Both the position numbers and the translations under genes were made by a program. The notes beneath the pieces are model-generated. The model was given only the letters and a program-made list of their open reading frames with translations. It was not told where the DNA came from and did not search any database. Shown here piece after piece: positions 24,568 through 34,073 of a stretch of 64,000 bases of DNA. This DNA comes from Ferranicluibacter rubi (GTDB taxonomy: Bacteria > Pseudomonadota > Alphaproteobacteria > Rhizobiales > Rhizobiaceae), in contig NZ_JAANCM010000003.1 of the NCBI RefSeq assembly GCF_011603255.1, positions 310,001-374,000 on the forward strand, written 5' to 3'. Each line of letters begins with the position of its first letter. Positions within the stretch are counted from its first letter, which is position 1.

Positions 24568-27012
24568 ATGGGTGCTCTGATCGACCGGCCCGAACTGATC
24601 GCCGGCATCCTCGGTGCCCGGACGCCGATCGTCATTCTGGATGCTCCCGCCGGCATGGGCAAGTCGTCTGTCCTGGCATTGATTGCGCAACGCATGGGAG
24701 CCGACGTCGTTCGCTCGCCCCAGCCGCCAACCTATCCGGCAGACGGCTCCACCACGGACACGGTTCTTCGCCTGTGGGACATACCGCCCTACACGGCGCC
24801 TCTTGCCATTCCCGAGTCCTGCGTTTCCGGTAATCATCGCCTGATCATCGCGAAACGTCCTGACACGGTGCTGCCGGGCCAGGCGCGAGCACTGGCCTAC
24901 GGACAGGCAACTCTGATCGGCAGCGAGGGCCTGATGATGTCGCACGGCGAGCTCGAACGGCTGTTCGGGAGTGCTTGCGAAGATGTGGCCGAGAAAAGCG
25001 GGGGATGGCCGCTGGCCGTGTTCAATACCCGCCTTTTCGAAGGTCCTCCAGATGTCCTGCGTGCATTTCTCGACGCCGAGGTGCTGGCGACGATGCCGGA
25101 CGAGGAACTCGTCGTCCTGCAGCTGATGCTGGTCGAGACGGTCGGTCGGACGAGCGCTGCGACACGGCATCCGTCCTTCTCCGAATCGCACTTCCCCACC
25201 ACATCTCCTCTGCCGCTCACGGCGCCGTTCCTGATGCGCCCTGACGGCACAGGTCGGCCGACGCTGGTGGTGGCAGGCGTGCGTGACGTCCTGCGCGAGG
25301 CGATCGACCATGTAATGGAGCGGCGTCTGCGCAACGCCGGAAGCGCCAAGGCCATTGCCGAGGCTTACCGGGCGAAAGGTCTCGTGGTCGAGGCGATCTG
25401 TGCCTTCCAGAAGGCCGGTCTCTTCGACAATGCGCTGCGGATCTTCCAGGATGCTGGCGGGCCGTTCTTTCTCTACTATTTCGGGCCCCAAGCCTTCGAC
25501 ACCGTCCTTGCCGGATTCCCGCTGACCTTTTCCATCCAGACCGAGGTCCTCGTTCTCGCCAAGGCGTTGCAATCGCTGAAGCTCGGCGATATCGCGCGTG
25601 CCCGCCGCCTGCTCATCGACCGCTTCGGAGACATCGCCAACGATTACACGCAGGTGTTTTCCAGCCGCTCGGTTTTTTCGCGCCAGTTTCGGGCGTTCCG
25701 GCTCGTAATGCTGCTCTACGAGGACTATTTCTTCTCCGAGGAACTGCTGGAGCGCGCCTATGCGCTGATCGCGGAGTTTCCGGTGGAAGACCACCTTTCG
25801 CGCGGCAGCTTCTACAACTCGGTGCTCGAATTCTACATCCGCAATCGGCAGTTTGCCGCCGCCGAAGAGGTGGCGCAGCGTGCAATGTTTCATTATCGCG
25901 CCGCACAGGCGCCGCTCCTCGCCTTCTACATCAGTCTCCACCAGACGCTGATCCGGCTCATGATGGGCGATGCGTTGGCCGCACGCCGTTACGCGACCCA
26001 ATCGGCCGCTTTTATCGCGGAGTTGCCGTTCGAAAGCCCTAACGACGCGCGGCTGCAAGTGCTGATGGACGCGTGCGTCGAGTACGAAGCCGGGCGGGCC
26101 GAGCCGCTGGCGCGGTTCCTCAATCTCGAGATCGATGGTTTCGCCCATGGCGAAATCTGGCCGAGCCTTCTCGAATTCGCGCTCCACTATGGCAGCCAGG
26201 CGCTGGGTGAGCACTTCTCCACCATGGCCGCCCGGAGCTTTCTCGATCGCTGGCGCGTCTACCAGACGTCGAACGGGCAGTTCCAGGCGATGATCTCGAT
26301 CCGCGAGGCGGCCGTCCTTCAGAACGCAAACCGCTGGCAGGAAGCGGCCGACACGCTGGTGGCGATATCAGGCCGGGTCGATCGCGCCTTCGTTCTGGCA
26401 GGCGGTGAACCTTTGGCGCGCGTGCAGGAGCGCGACGAACTAGCGCTGGCGCTCATCTGGCTACGCCAGCTCGTCTACGAGGCACCGCAACGGCCCGGCC
26501 TCGACCAGCTCGTCACCACCATCATTGGCAACATGAACCTGACGGATCGCCAGCGGATGAGCGCCGAAATCTGGCTTGCCTATGTCGCCAAGCGCCAGCG
26601 CAATGCGACGCAGGCACGCGCCGTGCTCCAGAAGACCTTCGGCGATTGTGCACGGCTCGGCACCATCGCCCCGCTCGCCGAGGAGCGCGTCTTCCTGCAG
26701 GAACTGATCGACAACCAGCGCATCGGCGGCTTCCTGTCCACCGTCACGGGCAACCGCCAGATCCTTCGCAAGCTGAGGGATTCCGGCCGCCTCGACAACC
26801 AGTCCACCAAGATGGCCAACACGCTGTCGCGGCGCGAAAGCAAGATCCTGCTGATGATCTCCGAAGGTGCCGCCAACAAGGACGTGGCCAACACGCTGGG
26901 CCTGAGCGAAGCAACCGTGAAGTTCCACCTCGGCAATGTCTACCGCAAGCTCGGCTGCCGCAGTCGCCAAGAAGCGATCAGCTCTGCGCGGGCGCTCGGC
27001 CTTCTCGGCTAG
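24568..27012 (+). CDS. MalT-like LuxR-family ATP-dependent activator
   Basis: 814-residue STAND-type regulator. The P-loop 'APAGMGKSS' is at residues 26-34. A helical, TPR-like middle (about 300-720) contains repeated 'A-x-L-x-R' helices. The C-terminal LuxR HTH is at about 745-810 ('LSRRESKILLMISEGAANK', 'VANTLGLSEATVKFHL'). In MalT, ATP and an inducer drive oligomerisation on direct repeats. The ATG follows GGAGG by six bases. It is upstream of and codirectional with the Dpp-type transporter operon (160-base gap containing direct repeats), so it is the likely pathway activator. Confidence 0.88.
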   Translation: MGALIDRPELIAGILGARTPIVILDAPAGMGKSSVLALIAQRMGADVVRSPQPPTYPADGSTTDTVLRLWDIPPYTAPLAIPESCVSGNHRLIIAKRPDTVLPGQARALAYGQATLIGSEGLMMSHGELERLFGSACEDVAEKSGGWPLAVFNTRLFEGPPDVLRAFLDAEVLATMPDEELVVLQLMLVETVGRTSAATRHPSFSESHFPTTSPLPLTAPFLMRPDGTGRPTLVVAGVRDVLREAIDHVMERRLRNAGSAKAIAEAYRAKGLVVEAICAFQKAGLFDNALRIFQDAGGPFFLYYFGPQAFDTVLAGFPLTFSIQTEVLVLAKALQSLKLGDIARARRLLIDRFGDIANDYTQVFSSRSVFSRQFRAFRLVMLLYEDYFFSEELLERAYALIAEFPVEDHLSRGSFYNSVLEFYIRNRQFAAAEEVAQRAMFHYRAAQAPLLAFYISLHQTLIRLMMGDALAARRYATQSAAFIAELPFESPNDARLQVLMDACVEYEAGRAEPLARFLNLEIDGFAHGEIWPSLLEFALHYGSQALGEHFSTMAARSFLDRWRVYQTSNGQFQAMISIREAAVLQNANRWQEAADTLVAISGRVDRAFVLAGGEPLARVQERDELALALIWLRQLVYEAPQRPGLDQLVTTIIGNMNLTDRQRMSAEIWLAYVAKRQRNATQARAVLQKTFGDCARLGTIAPLAEERVFLQELIDNQRIGGFLSTVTGNRQILRKLRDSGRLDNQSTKMANTLSRRESKILLMISEGAANKDVANTLGLSEATVKFHLGNVYRKLGCRSRQEAISSARALGLLG

Positions 27013-27035
27013 CCTCGCATAAACAGCTCGCTCAG

Positions 27036-27065
27036 AACCTAGACCATTTAGGCAAAAACCTAGAC
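27036..27065. promoter_or_regulatory. Direct repeats AACCTAGAC upstream of transporter operon
   Basis: AACCTAGAC occurs at 27036-27044 and again at 27057-27065, spaced exactly 21 bases (two helical turns), about 110-135 bases ahead of the binding-protein ATG. Direct repeats on one helix face suit a MalT-type activator such as the product of the preceding gene. Confidence 0.5.
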
Positions 27066-27077
27066 GTGGTGGCGCTT

Positions 27078-27105
27078 GAGGTGCATCGTCTCGCGATGCA
27101 TCCTC
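27078..27105. promoter_or_regulatory. Inverted repeat upstream of binding-protein gene
   Basis: TGCATCG (27082-27088) and CGATGCA (27094-27100) are perfect arms around five bases, and flanking GAGG/CCTC extends pairing with one bulged base. It lies between the direct repeats and the binding-protein start, either as an operator or as a leader hairpin. Confidence 0.4.
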
Positions 27106-27172
27106 ACGTCCAACAACGAGATGACGGTCGATAACGGCCGCGCTGGGAACCTTCGACAACACGGGAGAAACA

Positions 27173-28732
27173 ATGCGCACGCTTTGCACCCTCGCCTCCA
27201 CCGCCGCCATTGCACTGGTTGCCGGCTATGCCGGATCGGCTGCGGCCAAGACCGTCGTGACTATGAACACCGTCCAGATTTTCGGCACGATCGATCCGGC
27301 CAAGATTTCGGACTACACGGACTACATGTCCGCGGTGAACCTCTATGACAGCCTGACCACGGTCGACCCAACCGGCAAGATCATCCCCGAGCTGGCGGAA
27401 AGCTGGACCGTGTCGGACGATGCGAAAGAGGTCACCTACAAAATCCGGGCCGACGCCAAGTTCTCGGATGGCACGCCGGTCGAGGCGAAGGATGTGGTCT
27501 ACTCGTTCGAGCGGCTCTTCCGCATCAACCAGGGCCCGGCCAACCTTTTCACCGATGTCCTGAAGCCCGGCTCGATCGTCGCGGTCGATGAGAAGACGGT
27601 CAAGTTCACGCTGTCGAAGACCTTTGCACCATTCCTGACCACCGTTCCCGCCGTCTTCATCGTCAATTCGGACGTGGTGGAAGCCAACAAGGGCAGCGAT
27701 GACGCGCAGGCCTATCTCGGCAGCACCGTTGCCGGTGCCGGTGCCTACAAGCTGGTGGAATGGGACCGCGGCGCGCGGATGACGATCGAGCGCGACCCCA
27801 ATTACTACAAGGGCTTCGGCAAAGGCGCGATCGACGAAGTGCGCTGGATCATCACCAATGACGAGGCGACCGTGCGGTCGCTGGCGGCCTCCGGCGAGCT
27901 GACCATGACCAGCCAGTACCAGTCGCCCGAGACCTACAAGGCGCTCGCCGACATGGGCCGCTTCACCGTCGTCAGCGAACCGACGACCACCGCCTTCTAC
28001 CTCAAGCTCAACACCAAGGTGCCGCCGACCGACGACGTGCACATCCGCCGCGCGCTCGCGCTCGCCACCGACTACCAGACGATCCGCGAGGTCATTCTTC
28101 CCGGCGGCGAACTGACGACCCCGCTGCCGTCGGGTTTCGCGGAGTTCCACGCCGCCGACGTGCCCGCACCAAAATACGATCTGGAAGCCGCCAAGGCCGA
28201 GATCGCCCAGTCGAAATATGCCGGCTCCGAGATCCCGATCACGCTCGGCTATGTCGCCGGCACCAAGTTCGAGGAGGAGATCAGCCTGCTGATGCAGTCG
28301 AACCTCGAACAGCTCGGCTTCAAGGTGACGCAGCAATCCGATCCATGGAACCGGATCACGGAGATCGCGACCAAGGTCGAAACGACGCCCGCCGTCAACC
28401 AGATCTTCTTCTCTCCGACCTATCCCTCGCCCGACTCGATGTTCTTCACCCAGTATCACTCGAAGTCCGCAGGCACCTGGGCCTCCGCTGAATGGCTGCA
28501 GGATCCGGCCATCGACGCCCTGATCGACGAGGCCAGATCGACCGCCGACGTCGCGAAGCAGGCCGTGATCTACAAGGATCTCCAGCGCAAGCTGGTCGAG
28601 ATCCAGCCGGATGTCTTCCTGATGACGCAGACCGTCCAGCACGCGATGGACAAATGCCTGACCGGCTTCAAGGCCGTGCCCATGCAGTCCTTCGACTACG
28701 ACTTCACACGCTACAGCTGGACCTGCAACTAA
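27173..28732 (+). CDS. Dipeptide/oligopeptide-type ABC substrate-binding protein (SBP family 5)
   Basis: 519-residue periplasmic binding protein. Signal peptide 1-25 ('ALVAGYAGSAAAK'). Family-5 hallmarks are 'YDSLTTVDPTGKIIPELAES', 'FSDGTPVEAKDVVYSFER', 'GAGAYKLVEWDRGA' and 'VHIRRALALATDYQTI'. Members carry dipeptides, oligopeptides, opines, nickel chelates or oligosaccharides, so the ligand is not fixed by family. Co-localisation with a hydantoinase-like protein and DUF917 proteins suggests a cyclic amide, hydantoin or modified amino-acid ligand (inference). Confidence 0.92.
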   Translation: MRTLCTLASTAAIALVAGYAGSAAAKTVVTMNTVQIFGTIDPAKISDYTDYMSAVNLYDSLTTVDPTGKIIPELAESWTVSDDAKEVTYKIRADAKFSDGTPVEAKDVVYSFERLFRINQGPANLFTDVLKPGSIVAVDEKTVKFTLSKTFAPFLTTVPAVFIVNSDVVEANKGSDDAQAYLGSTVAGAGAYKLVEWDRGARMTIERDPNYYKGFGKGAIDEVRWIITNDEATVRSLAASGELTMTSQYQSPETYKALADMGRFTVVSEPTTTAFYLKLNTKVPPTDDVHIRRALALATDYQTIREVILPGGELTTPLPSGFAEFHAADVPAPKYDLEAAKAEIAQSKYAGSEIPITLGYVAGTKFEEEISLLMQSNLEQLGFKVTQQSDPWNRITEIATKVETTPAVNQIFFSPTYPSPDSMFFTQYHSKSAGTWASAEWLQDPAIDALIDEARSTADVAKQAVIYKDLQRKLVEIQPDVFLMTQTVQHAMDKCLTGFKAVPMQSFDYDFTRYSWTCN

Positions 28733-28791
28733 CGGCTCATCAGAGAAACCGGCGACCGTCCTAATCAACGGCACGCTTCGCCGTTTCCCTC

Positions 28792-28827
28792 GTCCCGGTC
28801 CGATATCCTCCCAAGGCGGACCGGGAC
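28792..28827 (+). terminator. Intercistronic hairpin after the binding-protein gene
   Basis: GTCCCGGTCCG and CGGACCGGGAC are perfect 11-base arms separated by 14 bases, 60 bases after the stop of the binding-protein gene and 46 before the permease start. There is no U-tract, so it more likely protects the binding-protein mRNA 3' end or attenuates read-through than acts as a full terminator. Confidence 0.6.
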
Positions 28828-28873
28828 ATCTTCTCCGCTTCCTGTCGCTTAACCCTTCGAAAAGGCTGGATTC

Positions 28874-29896
28874 TTGGAATTCCTGCTCTTCCTTCTCAGG
28901 CGTATTGCATGGTCGCTGCTGGTCCTTTTCGGGCTCTCGGTGGTGATCTTCATCATCGCTCGCGCCATGCCGGGCGACCCCGTGCGGCTTGCGCTCGGAC
29001 CGCGGGCAAGCGTCGAGCAGGTCGAGCAACTGCGCGAGACACTGGGGTTCAACCAGCCGCTCATCCAGCAATACGGCATCTATGTCGCAGGCCTCGCGCG
29101 CGGCGATCTCGGGCGGTCGCTGCTGACCGAGCAGCCGGTGGCAAACGATATCCGCCAGACCTTTGCCGCAACCTTCGAGCTCGTTCTGTCGACCATCACC
29201 ATCGCCTTCGTGCTCGGCGTGCCCTTGGGCGTCGCCGCAGCGCGATACAAGGACCGATGGCCGGATAATGTGGTGCGCATCATCGCGATCTTTTCCGCCG
29301 TGACGCCCAGCTTCTTTCTGGCCCTCCTTCTCCAGATTCTCGCCGGCTATGTCCTGCACATCCTGCCCACCACCGGCCGCCTGCCGCCGGGACTGGCCTT
29401 CTCGGCCGATATGACGGGCCTGATCACCATCGATGCGCTGTTGCACGGCCGTCTGGACGTGTTCCTCGAAGCGCTGCGCTATCTGCTGCTGCCGTCGATC
29501 GCGCTGGCCGCCGCCACGATGGGGCAGATTGCCCGCATCACCCGCTCGTCGATGATCGACGTCTCCAGCCAAGATTATGCGGAGGCCGGTCGCGCCTTCG
29601 GTATCCCAGAGCGTGTGCGCGTCTTCAAGTACATGCTGCGCCCGAGCTTCGTGCCGCCGCTGACTATTCTCGGTCTCGAGTTCGCCTCGCTGATCGGCAA
29701 TGCCTTCGTCGTGGAACTGGTCTTCTCCTGGCCCGGCATGGCAGCCTACGGGGTGCGCACCATCCTCCAGAAGGATCTCAACGCCATCATGGGCGTGGTC
29801 ATCGTCTCCGGCGTGTTCTTCGTGGTCGCCAACCTCGTCATCGACGTTCTCACCGGCATCGTCGATCCGCGCATCCGCATCCGGGGGCGCCGCTGA
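28874..29896 (+). CDS. Dpp-type ABC transporter permease (DppB-like)
   Basis: 340-residue inner-membrane permease, six helices. It has the DppB N-terminus ('FLLRRIAWSLLVLFGLSVV', 'MPGDPVRLALG', 'ETLGFNQPLIQQYGIYV') and the EAA-type loop 'YAEAGRAFGIPERVRVFKYM'. The only workable start is TTG at 28874 (MEFLLFLL...), preceded by a weak GGCTGGA; a rare start may keep permease synthesis low relative to the binding protein. It overlaps the next gene by one base. Confidence 0.9.
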   Translation: MEFLLFLLRRIAWSLLVLFGLSVVIFIIARAMPGDPVRLALGPRASVEQVEQLRETLGFNQPLIQQYGIYVAGLARGDLGRSLLTEQPVANDIRQTFAATFELVLSTITIAFVLGVPLGVAAARYKDRWPDNVVRIIAIFSAVTPSFFLALLLQILAGYVLHILPTTGRLPPGLAFSADMTGLITIDALLHGRLDVFLEALRYLLLPSIALAAATMGQIARITRSSMIDVSSQDYAEAGRAFGIPERVRVFKYMLRPSFVPPLTILGLEFASLIGNAFVVELVFSWPGMAAYGVRTILQKDLNAIMGVVIVSGVFFVVANLVIDVLTGIVDPRIRIRGRR

Positions 29897-30783
29897 TGAC
29901 CGGAACGTCCATTGCCCCTCAGGAGGCGCGCCGCCTCTCAAATGCCTACCAGAACTGGTATCGCTTCTCGCGCAATCCGACGGCCGTGATCGGCGCCGCC
30001 ATCGTCCTCGTCTGCATTCTCGCAGCCCTGTTCGCCCCCTTCATCACGCCCTATCCGGAGCATGTCGGCGCCGTCGTCAACTTCCGGGCCCGCCACCAGC
30101 CGCCATCGCTGACCTTCTGGTTCGGTACCGACAATGTCGGGCGCGACATCTTTACCCGCACGATCTACGGCATGCGCATCTCGCTGCTGCTCGCCTTCGT
30201 CGTGCTCGGCACCGCCGTCCCCATCGGCACGGTCCTCGGCCTTCTCGCCGGCTATTTCGGCGGCTGGGTCGAGACGGTCATCATGCGCGTGACGGACATC
30301 GCGCTCGCGCTTCCCCCGCTCGTCATGGCGCTCGCCGTCGCCGCTGTGCTGTCGCCCGATCTCGTCAATTCCCTGCTCGCCATCGCCGCGCTCTGGTGGA
30401 CCTGGCACACGCGGCTGATCTACGCGATCACCAAACAGATCCGCACGCAGGAATTCATCGAGGCTGCGGAAACGCTCGGCGCCAGCAAGTTCCACATTCT
30501 CTTCCGCGAGATCCTGCCGAATTGCGTTTCCGCCATTGCCGTCAAGACCTCGCTCGATTGCGGCTTCGTCATTCTGGTCGGCGCCTCGCTCTCCTTCCTC
30601 GGCCTCGGCATCCAGCCGCCTACACCCGATCTCGGCACCATGGTTGCGCAGGGCGCGGGCTTCCTGCCGGATTTCTGGTGGGAATCGGTGCTTCCCGGCC
30701 TCGCCATCCTGTTCGTCGCGCTCGGCTTCAACCTGCTCGGCGATGGCTTGCGCGACCTCTTCGATGTGCAGGAGGTCCGATGA
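29896..30783 (+). CDS. Dpp-type ABC transporter permease (DppC-like)
   Basis: 295-residue permease with the N-terminal OppC-type extension ('YQNWYRFSRNPTAVIGAAI'), 'FWFGTDNVGRDIFTRTIYG', and the docking loop 'FIEAAETLGASKFHILFREI'. The TGATG junction with the upstream gene and an ATGA junction with the ATPase gene show tight translational coupling. It forms the channel with the DppB-like protein. Confidence 0.92.
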   Translation: MTGTSIAPQEARRLSNAYQNWYRFSRNPTAVIGAAIVLVCILAALFAPFITPYPEHVGAVVNFRARHQPPSLTFWFGTDNVGRDIFTRTIYGMRISLLLAFVVLGTAVPIGTVLGLLAGYFGGWVETVIMRVTDIALALPPLVMALAVAAVLSPDLVNSLLAIAALWWTWHTRLIYAITKQIRTQEFIEAAETLGASKFHILFREILPNCVSAIAVKTSLDCGFVILVGASLSFLGLGIQPPTPDLGTMVAQGAGFLPDFWWESVLPGLAILFVALGFNLLGDGLRDLFDVQEVR

Positions 30784-31625
30784 GCTTCCCCCTCCTGCGT
30801 GTCGAGAACCTTTCGGTCTCCTTCACCACCTACGGCCAGACGGTGCCCGTGCTGCACGGCGTCAGCCTCGATGTACCCGCCCGCTCGCAAGTGGCGCTGG
30901 TCGGCGAAAGCGGATCGGGAAAGACCGTGACGATGAAGGCCATCATGGGCCTGCTGCGCCAGCCGCCCGCCCGCATCACCTCCGGCGCGATCTATTATGA
31001 CGGCGCAGATCTCCTGACCATGCCGGAGAAGGAGCGCCTGAAGCTGCGCGGCACGGCGATGTCGATGGTGTTCCAGGACCCGATGAGTTCGCTCAATCCG
31101 GTCTTCACCATTGCCGACCAGATGGCGACGATCCTGAAATATGCCGACAGGCGCCTCGGCCGCGTCCGCTCTTCCAGAGACCGGATGCAGAGGGTCTACG
31201 ACACGCTGACACAGGTGCGCATGCGCGATCCCGAGCGGGTGGCACGCGCCTATCCGATCGAGCTTTCCGGCGGCATGCGCCAGCGCGTGCTGATCGCCAT
31301 GGCGCTGCTCAGCGAGACCGACCTTTTGATCGCCGACGAGCCGGGAACGGCGCTGGACGTGACCACGCAGGCGCAGATCCTGAAGCTCCTCAAGGATCTG
31401 GTCGAGGCGCGCGGCCTCGCGCTCCTGATGATCACCCACAATCTGGGCGTCGTGCGCGAGACCTGCAACAGCGTCTACGTCATGCAGAAAGGCGTCATCG
31501 TCGAGAAGGGCGAAACCGCGGCGATCTTCGAGGCACCGGCGCATGACTACACCCGCAGCCTGATCGACGCCGTCCCGCGCCTCACCGGCGGACGCCGCTT
31601 CGGAACCGCCGGGGTGCCGGCATGA
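30780..31625 (+). CDS. Dpp-type ABC transporter ATPase (DppD-like)
   Basis: 281-residue ATPase. Walker A 'GESGSGKTVT' (about 42-51), Q-loop 'VFQDPMSSLNPVFTI', signature 'LSGGMRQRV', Walker B 'LLIADEPGTALDVT'. 'GTALDV' replaces the usual 'TTALDV', a conservative change. It ends with the oligopeptide-type C-terminus ('APAHDYTRSLIDAVPRL'). The start was set at 30780 (ATGA overlap) because the family N-terminus 'LLRVENLSVSF' begins there. Confidence 0.93.
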   Translation: MSFPLLRVENLSVSFTTYGQTVPVLHGVSLDVPARSQVALVGESGSGKTVTMKAIMGLLRQPPARITSGAIYYDGADLLTMPEKERLKLRGTAMSMVFQDPMSSLNPVFTIADQMATILKYADRRLGRVRSSRDRMQRVYDTLTQVRMRDPERVARAYPIELSGGMRQRVLIAMALLSETDLLIADEPGTALDVTTQAQILKLLKDLVEARGLALLMITHNLGVVRETCNSVYVMQKGVIVEKGETAAIFEAPAHDYTRSLIDAVPRLTGGRRFGTAGVPA

Positions 31626-32503
31626 GCGGACCGATGCTGGAACTGAAGAACCTCTGCAAGGCCTTCCCGATCCGCAACGCCTTCGGCCGCAAGACCGGTG
31701 CGCTGCAGGCGGTCGACAACGTCTCGATGGCGATTGCGCCCGGCGACGTCTATGGCCTTGCCGGCGAGAGCGGATCGGGCAAGTCCACAATCGCCCGCAT
31801 GATCATGGGGCTGGAAACGCCCGACAGCGGCGAGATCCTGATCGACGGGCGCAGCATTCACGACCGTTCGGACGGTGTGGCGCATGGTCGCCGCGTGCAG
31901 ATGGTGTTCCAGAACCCCGGTTCCTCGCTTAATCCCCGTCGCACCGTCGGCCAGTCGATCACTGTCCCGCTGGACGCGCATGGGTTTCCGCGCGGCGCGC
32001 GCCGTACCCGCGTCGCGACGCTGCTCGACATGGTGCAACTGCCCGCAGCCTTTGCCGAGCGCTATCCGCACGAACTCTCCGGCGGACAGAAGCAGCGCGT
32101 CGCCATCGCCCGGGCGCTCGCGGTCGAGCCGAAGCTTTTGGTGCTGGACGAGCCGACCTCGGCGCTCGACGTCTCGGTGCAGGCGAAAGTCATGGACCTG
32201 CTCGCCGATCTCGGCCGGCAGATGGGCCTGACCTATCTGTTCATTTCCCACGATCTGAGCCTCATGCGCAATTTCGCGCGCGAGGTCAGCGTGCTGTACC
32301 GCGGCGCCATCGTCGAAAGCGGCACGTCGGACACCGTCTTCGGAAACCCGTCCCACGACTATACGCGTCTGCTGATCGCCTCCGTGCCCGTCATCTCGGC
32401 GGAGGAAGCAGCGCTCCGGCCCGTCATCCCCCTGATCGACGGCGAACTCCCCACACCCGAACAACTGATCGCGCTGCGGCAAGCGGCGGATCGTCAGGCA
32501 TGA
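31622..32503 (+). CDS. Dpp-type ABC transporter ATPase (DppF-like)
   Basis: 293-residue second ATPase of the heterodimeric motor. 'LKNLCKAFPIRN' start, Walker A 'GESGSGKST', 'VFQNPGSSLNPRRTVGQ', signature 'LSGGQKQRV', Walker B 'LVLDEPTSALDVSVQ', switch 'FISHDLSLMRNFA'. It overlaps the preceding gene by four bases. With the previous ATPase, two permeases and one binding protein this completes a five-component importer. Confidence 0.93.
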   Translation: MSGPMLELKNLCKAFPIRNAFGRKTGALQAVDNVSMAIAPGDVYGLAGESGSGKSTIARMIMGLETPDSGEILIDGRSIHDRSDGVAHGRRVQMVFQNPGSSLNPRRTVGQSITVPLDAHGFPRGARRTRVATLLDMVQLPAAFAERYPHELSGGQKQRVAIARALAVEPKLLVLDEPTSALDVSVQAKVMDLLADLGRQMGLTYLFISHDLSLMRNFAREVSVLYRGAIVESGTSDTVFGNPSHDYTRLLIASVPVISAEEAALRPVIPLIDGELPTPEQLIALRQAADRQA

Positions 32504-32525
32504 AAAGCAGTGAGGTTTGAAGCCC

Positions 32526-34073
32526 ATGATTAGGATAGGCATCGATGTCGGCGGCACCAATACGGACGCCGTGGTCATGAACGGCACGGAGGTGATCGCC
32601 GGCGTCAAATCCGCAACGACTGCCGACGTGATGAGCGGCGTCGTCAACGCGCTGCGCGACGTGCTGGCGGCGTCAGGAATGGAAGCCTCCGCCGTCGATT
32701 TCGTGATGATCGGCACGACCCACTTCACCAATGCCGTCGTCCAGCGCCGCGATCTTGCGCAGACCGCGGCCGTGCGCCTCGGCCTGCCCGCCACGGCCTC
32801 GCTGCCGCCGATGGTCGATTGGCCGGAGGATCTGAAGCAGTCGATCGGCAACCACGCCTATCTCGCCCATGGCGGCAACGAGTTCGACGGCCGCGTCATC
32901 TCGCCGCTCGACGAGGACGAGTTGAAGGGCATCGCCCGCGACATCGCCGCCAAGGGCATCCGCAGCATCGCCATCACCTCGGTGTTCTCGCCGGTGTCCA
33001 GCGATTTCGAGCGCCGCGCCGGCGCCATCTTCGAAGCGGAAATCCCCGGCGTGCACATCACGATGTCGAGCGATATCGGCCGCATCGGGCTTCTGGAGCG
33101 CGAGAACGCGGCCATCATGAATGCCTGCCTGCGCGACCTCTCCGCCCATGTCATCGAGGCTTTCCGCAACGCCATCCGCGAGGCCGGCATCACCGGAAAA
33201 TTCTTCCTGACGCAGAACGACGGCACGCTGATGGATGCGAGCTTCGCCGAGAAATTCCCGGTCCTGACTTTCGCTTCGGGACCGACGAACTCCATGCGCG
33301 GCGCGGCGTTCCTGTCCGGCGTCAGCGACGCCATCGTGGTCGATATCGGCGGCACGACCTCAGATGTCGGGTCGTTGCACAAAGGCTTTCCCCGTCAGGC
33401 GACGATCGCCGTCGAGGTCGGCGGTGTGCGCACCAATTTCCGCATGCCCGACGTGTTTTCGATCGGCCTCGGCGGCGGGTCGCATGTCGTGGAAACGGAC
33501 AACGGCATCAAGGTCGGCCCGGTTTCCGTCGGTTACCGCATCAAGACCGAGGCGCTGATCTTCGGCGGGCAAACGCTCACCACCACCGATGTGGCCGTGG
33601 CGGCGGGCCGTGCCTCGCTCGGCGATGCCGCCAAGGTCTCGCACCTCTCCCCTGATCTCATCGATCGCGTGCAGGCGAAGATCCACGCAATGCTGGAAGA
33701 CTGCGTCGAGAAATCCCGCCTCTCGCCCGATCCGCTGCCCGTCATCGTGGTCGGCGGCGGCTCCATCCTGGTCGATGGCCCGCTGAGTGGCCTCGAGGTT
33801 ATCAAGCCCGCGCATTTCGGCGTCGCGAACGCCGTCGGTGCTGCCATCGCGCAGGTCTCCGGCGAAATCGACCGCGTCTATGCGCTAGCCGAACTCGGCC
33901 GCGACAAGGCGCTCGAAGACGCGAAGCAACGGGCGATCGATGCGGCGATTGCCGCAGGTGCCGCACCCGACAGCATCGAGATCGTCGATGTCGAGGACGT
34001 TCCGCTCGCCTATCTGCCGGGCAACGCCACCCGTATCCGCGTCAAGGCCGTGGGAGAGCTCCATGCCGGTTGA
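32526..34073 (+). CDS. Hydantoinase/oxoprolinase-family protein (HyuA-like, short form)
   Basis: 515-residue ASKHA-fold ATPase-like enzyme: 'IGIDVGGTNTDAVV' (phosphate-binding), 'IGTTHFTNAVVQR', 'FLTQNDGTLM', 'TFASGPTNSMRGAAFL' and 'VVDIGGTTSDVGSL' are the signatures of HyuA/acetone-carboxylase-beta/5-oxoprolinase proteins. At about 515 residues it lacks much of the C-terminal part of full-length HyuA (about 690), and no HyuB follows. Instead two DUF917 genes follow. ATG 32526 is chosen (GAGG ten bases upstream); a TTG nine bases earlier is less likely. Probable role: ATP-dependent opening of a cyclic imide/amide ring, substrate unknown. Confidence 0.85.
   Translation: MIRIGIDVGGTNTDAVVMNGTEVIAGVKSATTADVMSGVVNALRDVLAASGMEASAVDFVMIGTTHFTNAVVQRRDLAQTAAVRLGLPATASLPPMVDWPEDLKQSIGNHAYLAHGGNEFDGRVISPLDEDELKGIARDIAAKGIRSIAITSVFSPVSSDFERRAGAIFEAEIPGVHITMSSDIGRIGLLERENAAIMNACLRDLSAHVIEAFRNAIREAGITGKFFLTQNDGTLMDASFAEKFPVLTFASGPTNSMRGAAFLSGVSDAIVVDIGGTTSDVGSLHKGFPRQATIAVEVGGVRTNFRMPDVFSIGLGGGSHVVETDNGIKVGPVSVGYRIKTEALIFGGQTLTTTDVAVAAGRASLGDAAKVSHLSPDLIDRVQAKIHAMLEDCVEKSRLSPDPLPVIVVGGGSILVDGPLSGLEVIKPAHFGVANAVGAAIAQVSGEIDRVYALAELGRDKALEDAKQRAIDAAIAAGAAPDSIEIVDVEDVPLAYLPGNATRIRVKAVGELHAG

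Noticed and set aside
27104-29941. 945-codon open frame on the minus strand
   Set aside because: It lies antisense to the Dpp-type binding protein and permease, both with clear family motifs. Its product is rich in His/Arg/Gly/Asp with no recognisable domain, typical of antisense frames in high-GC DNA.
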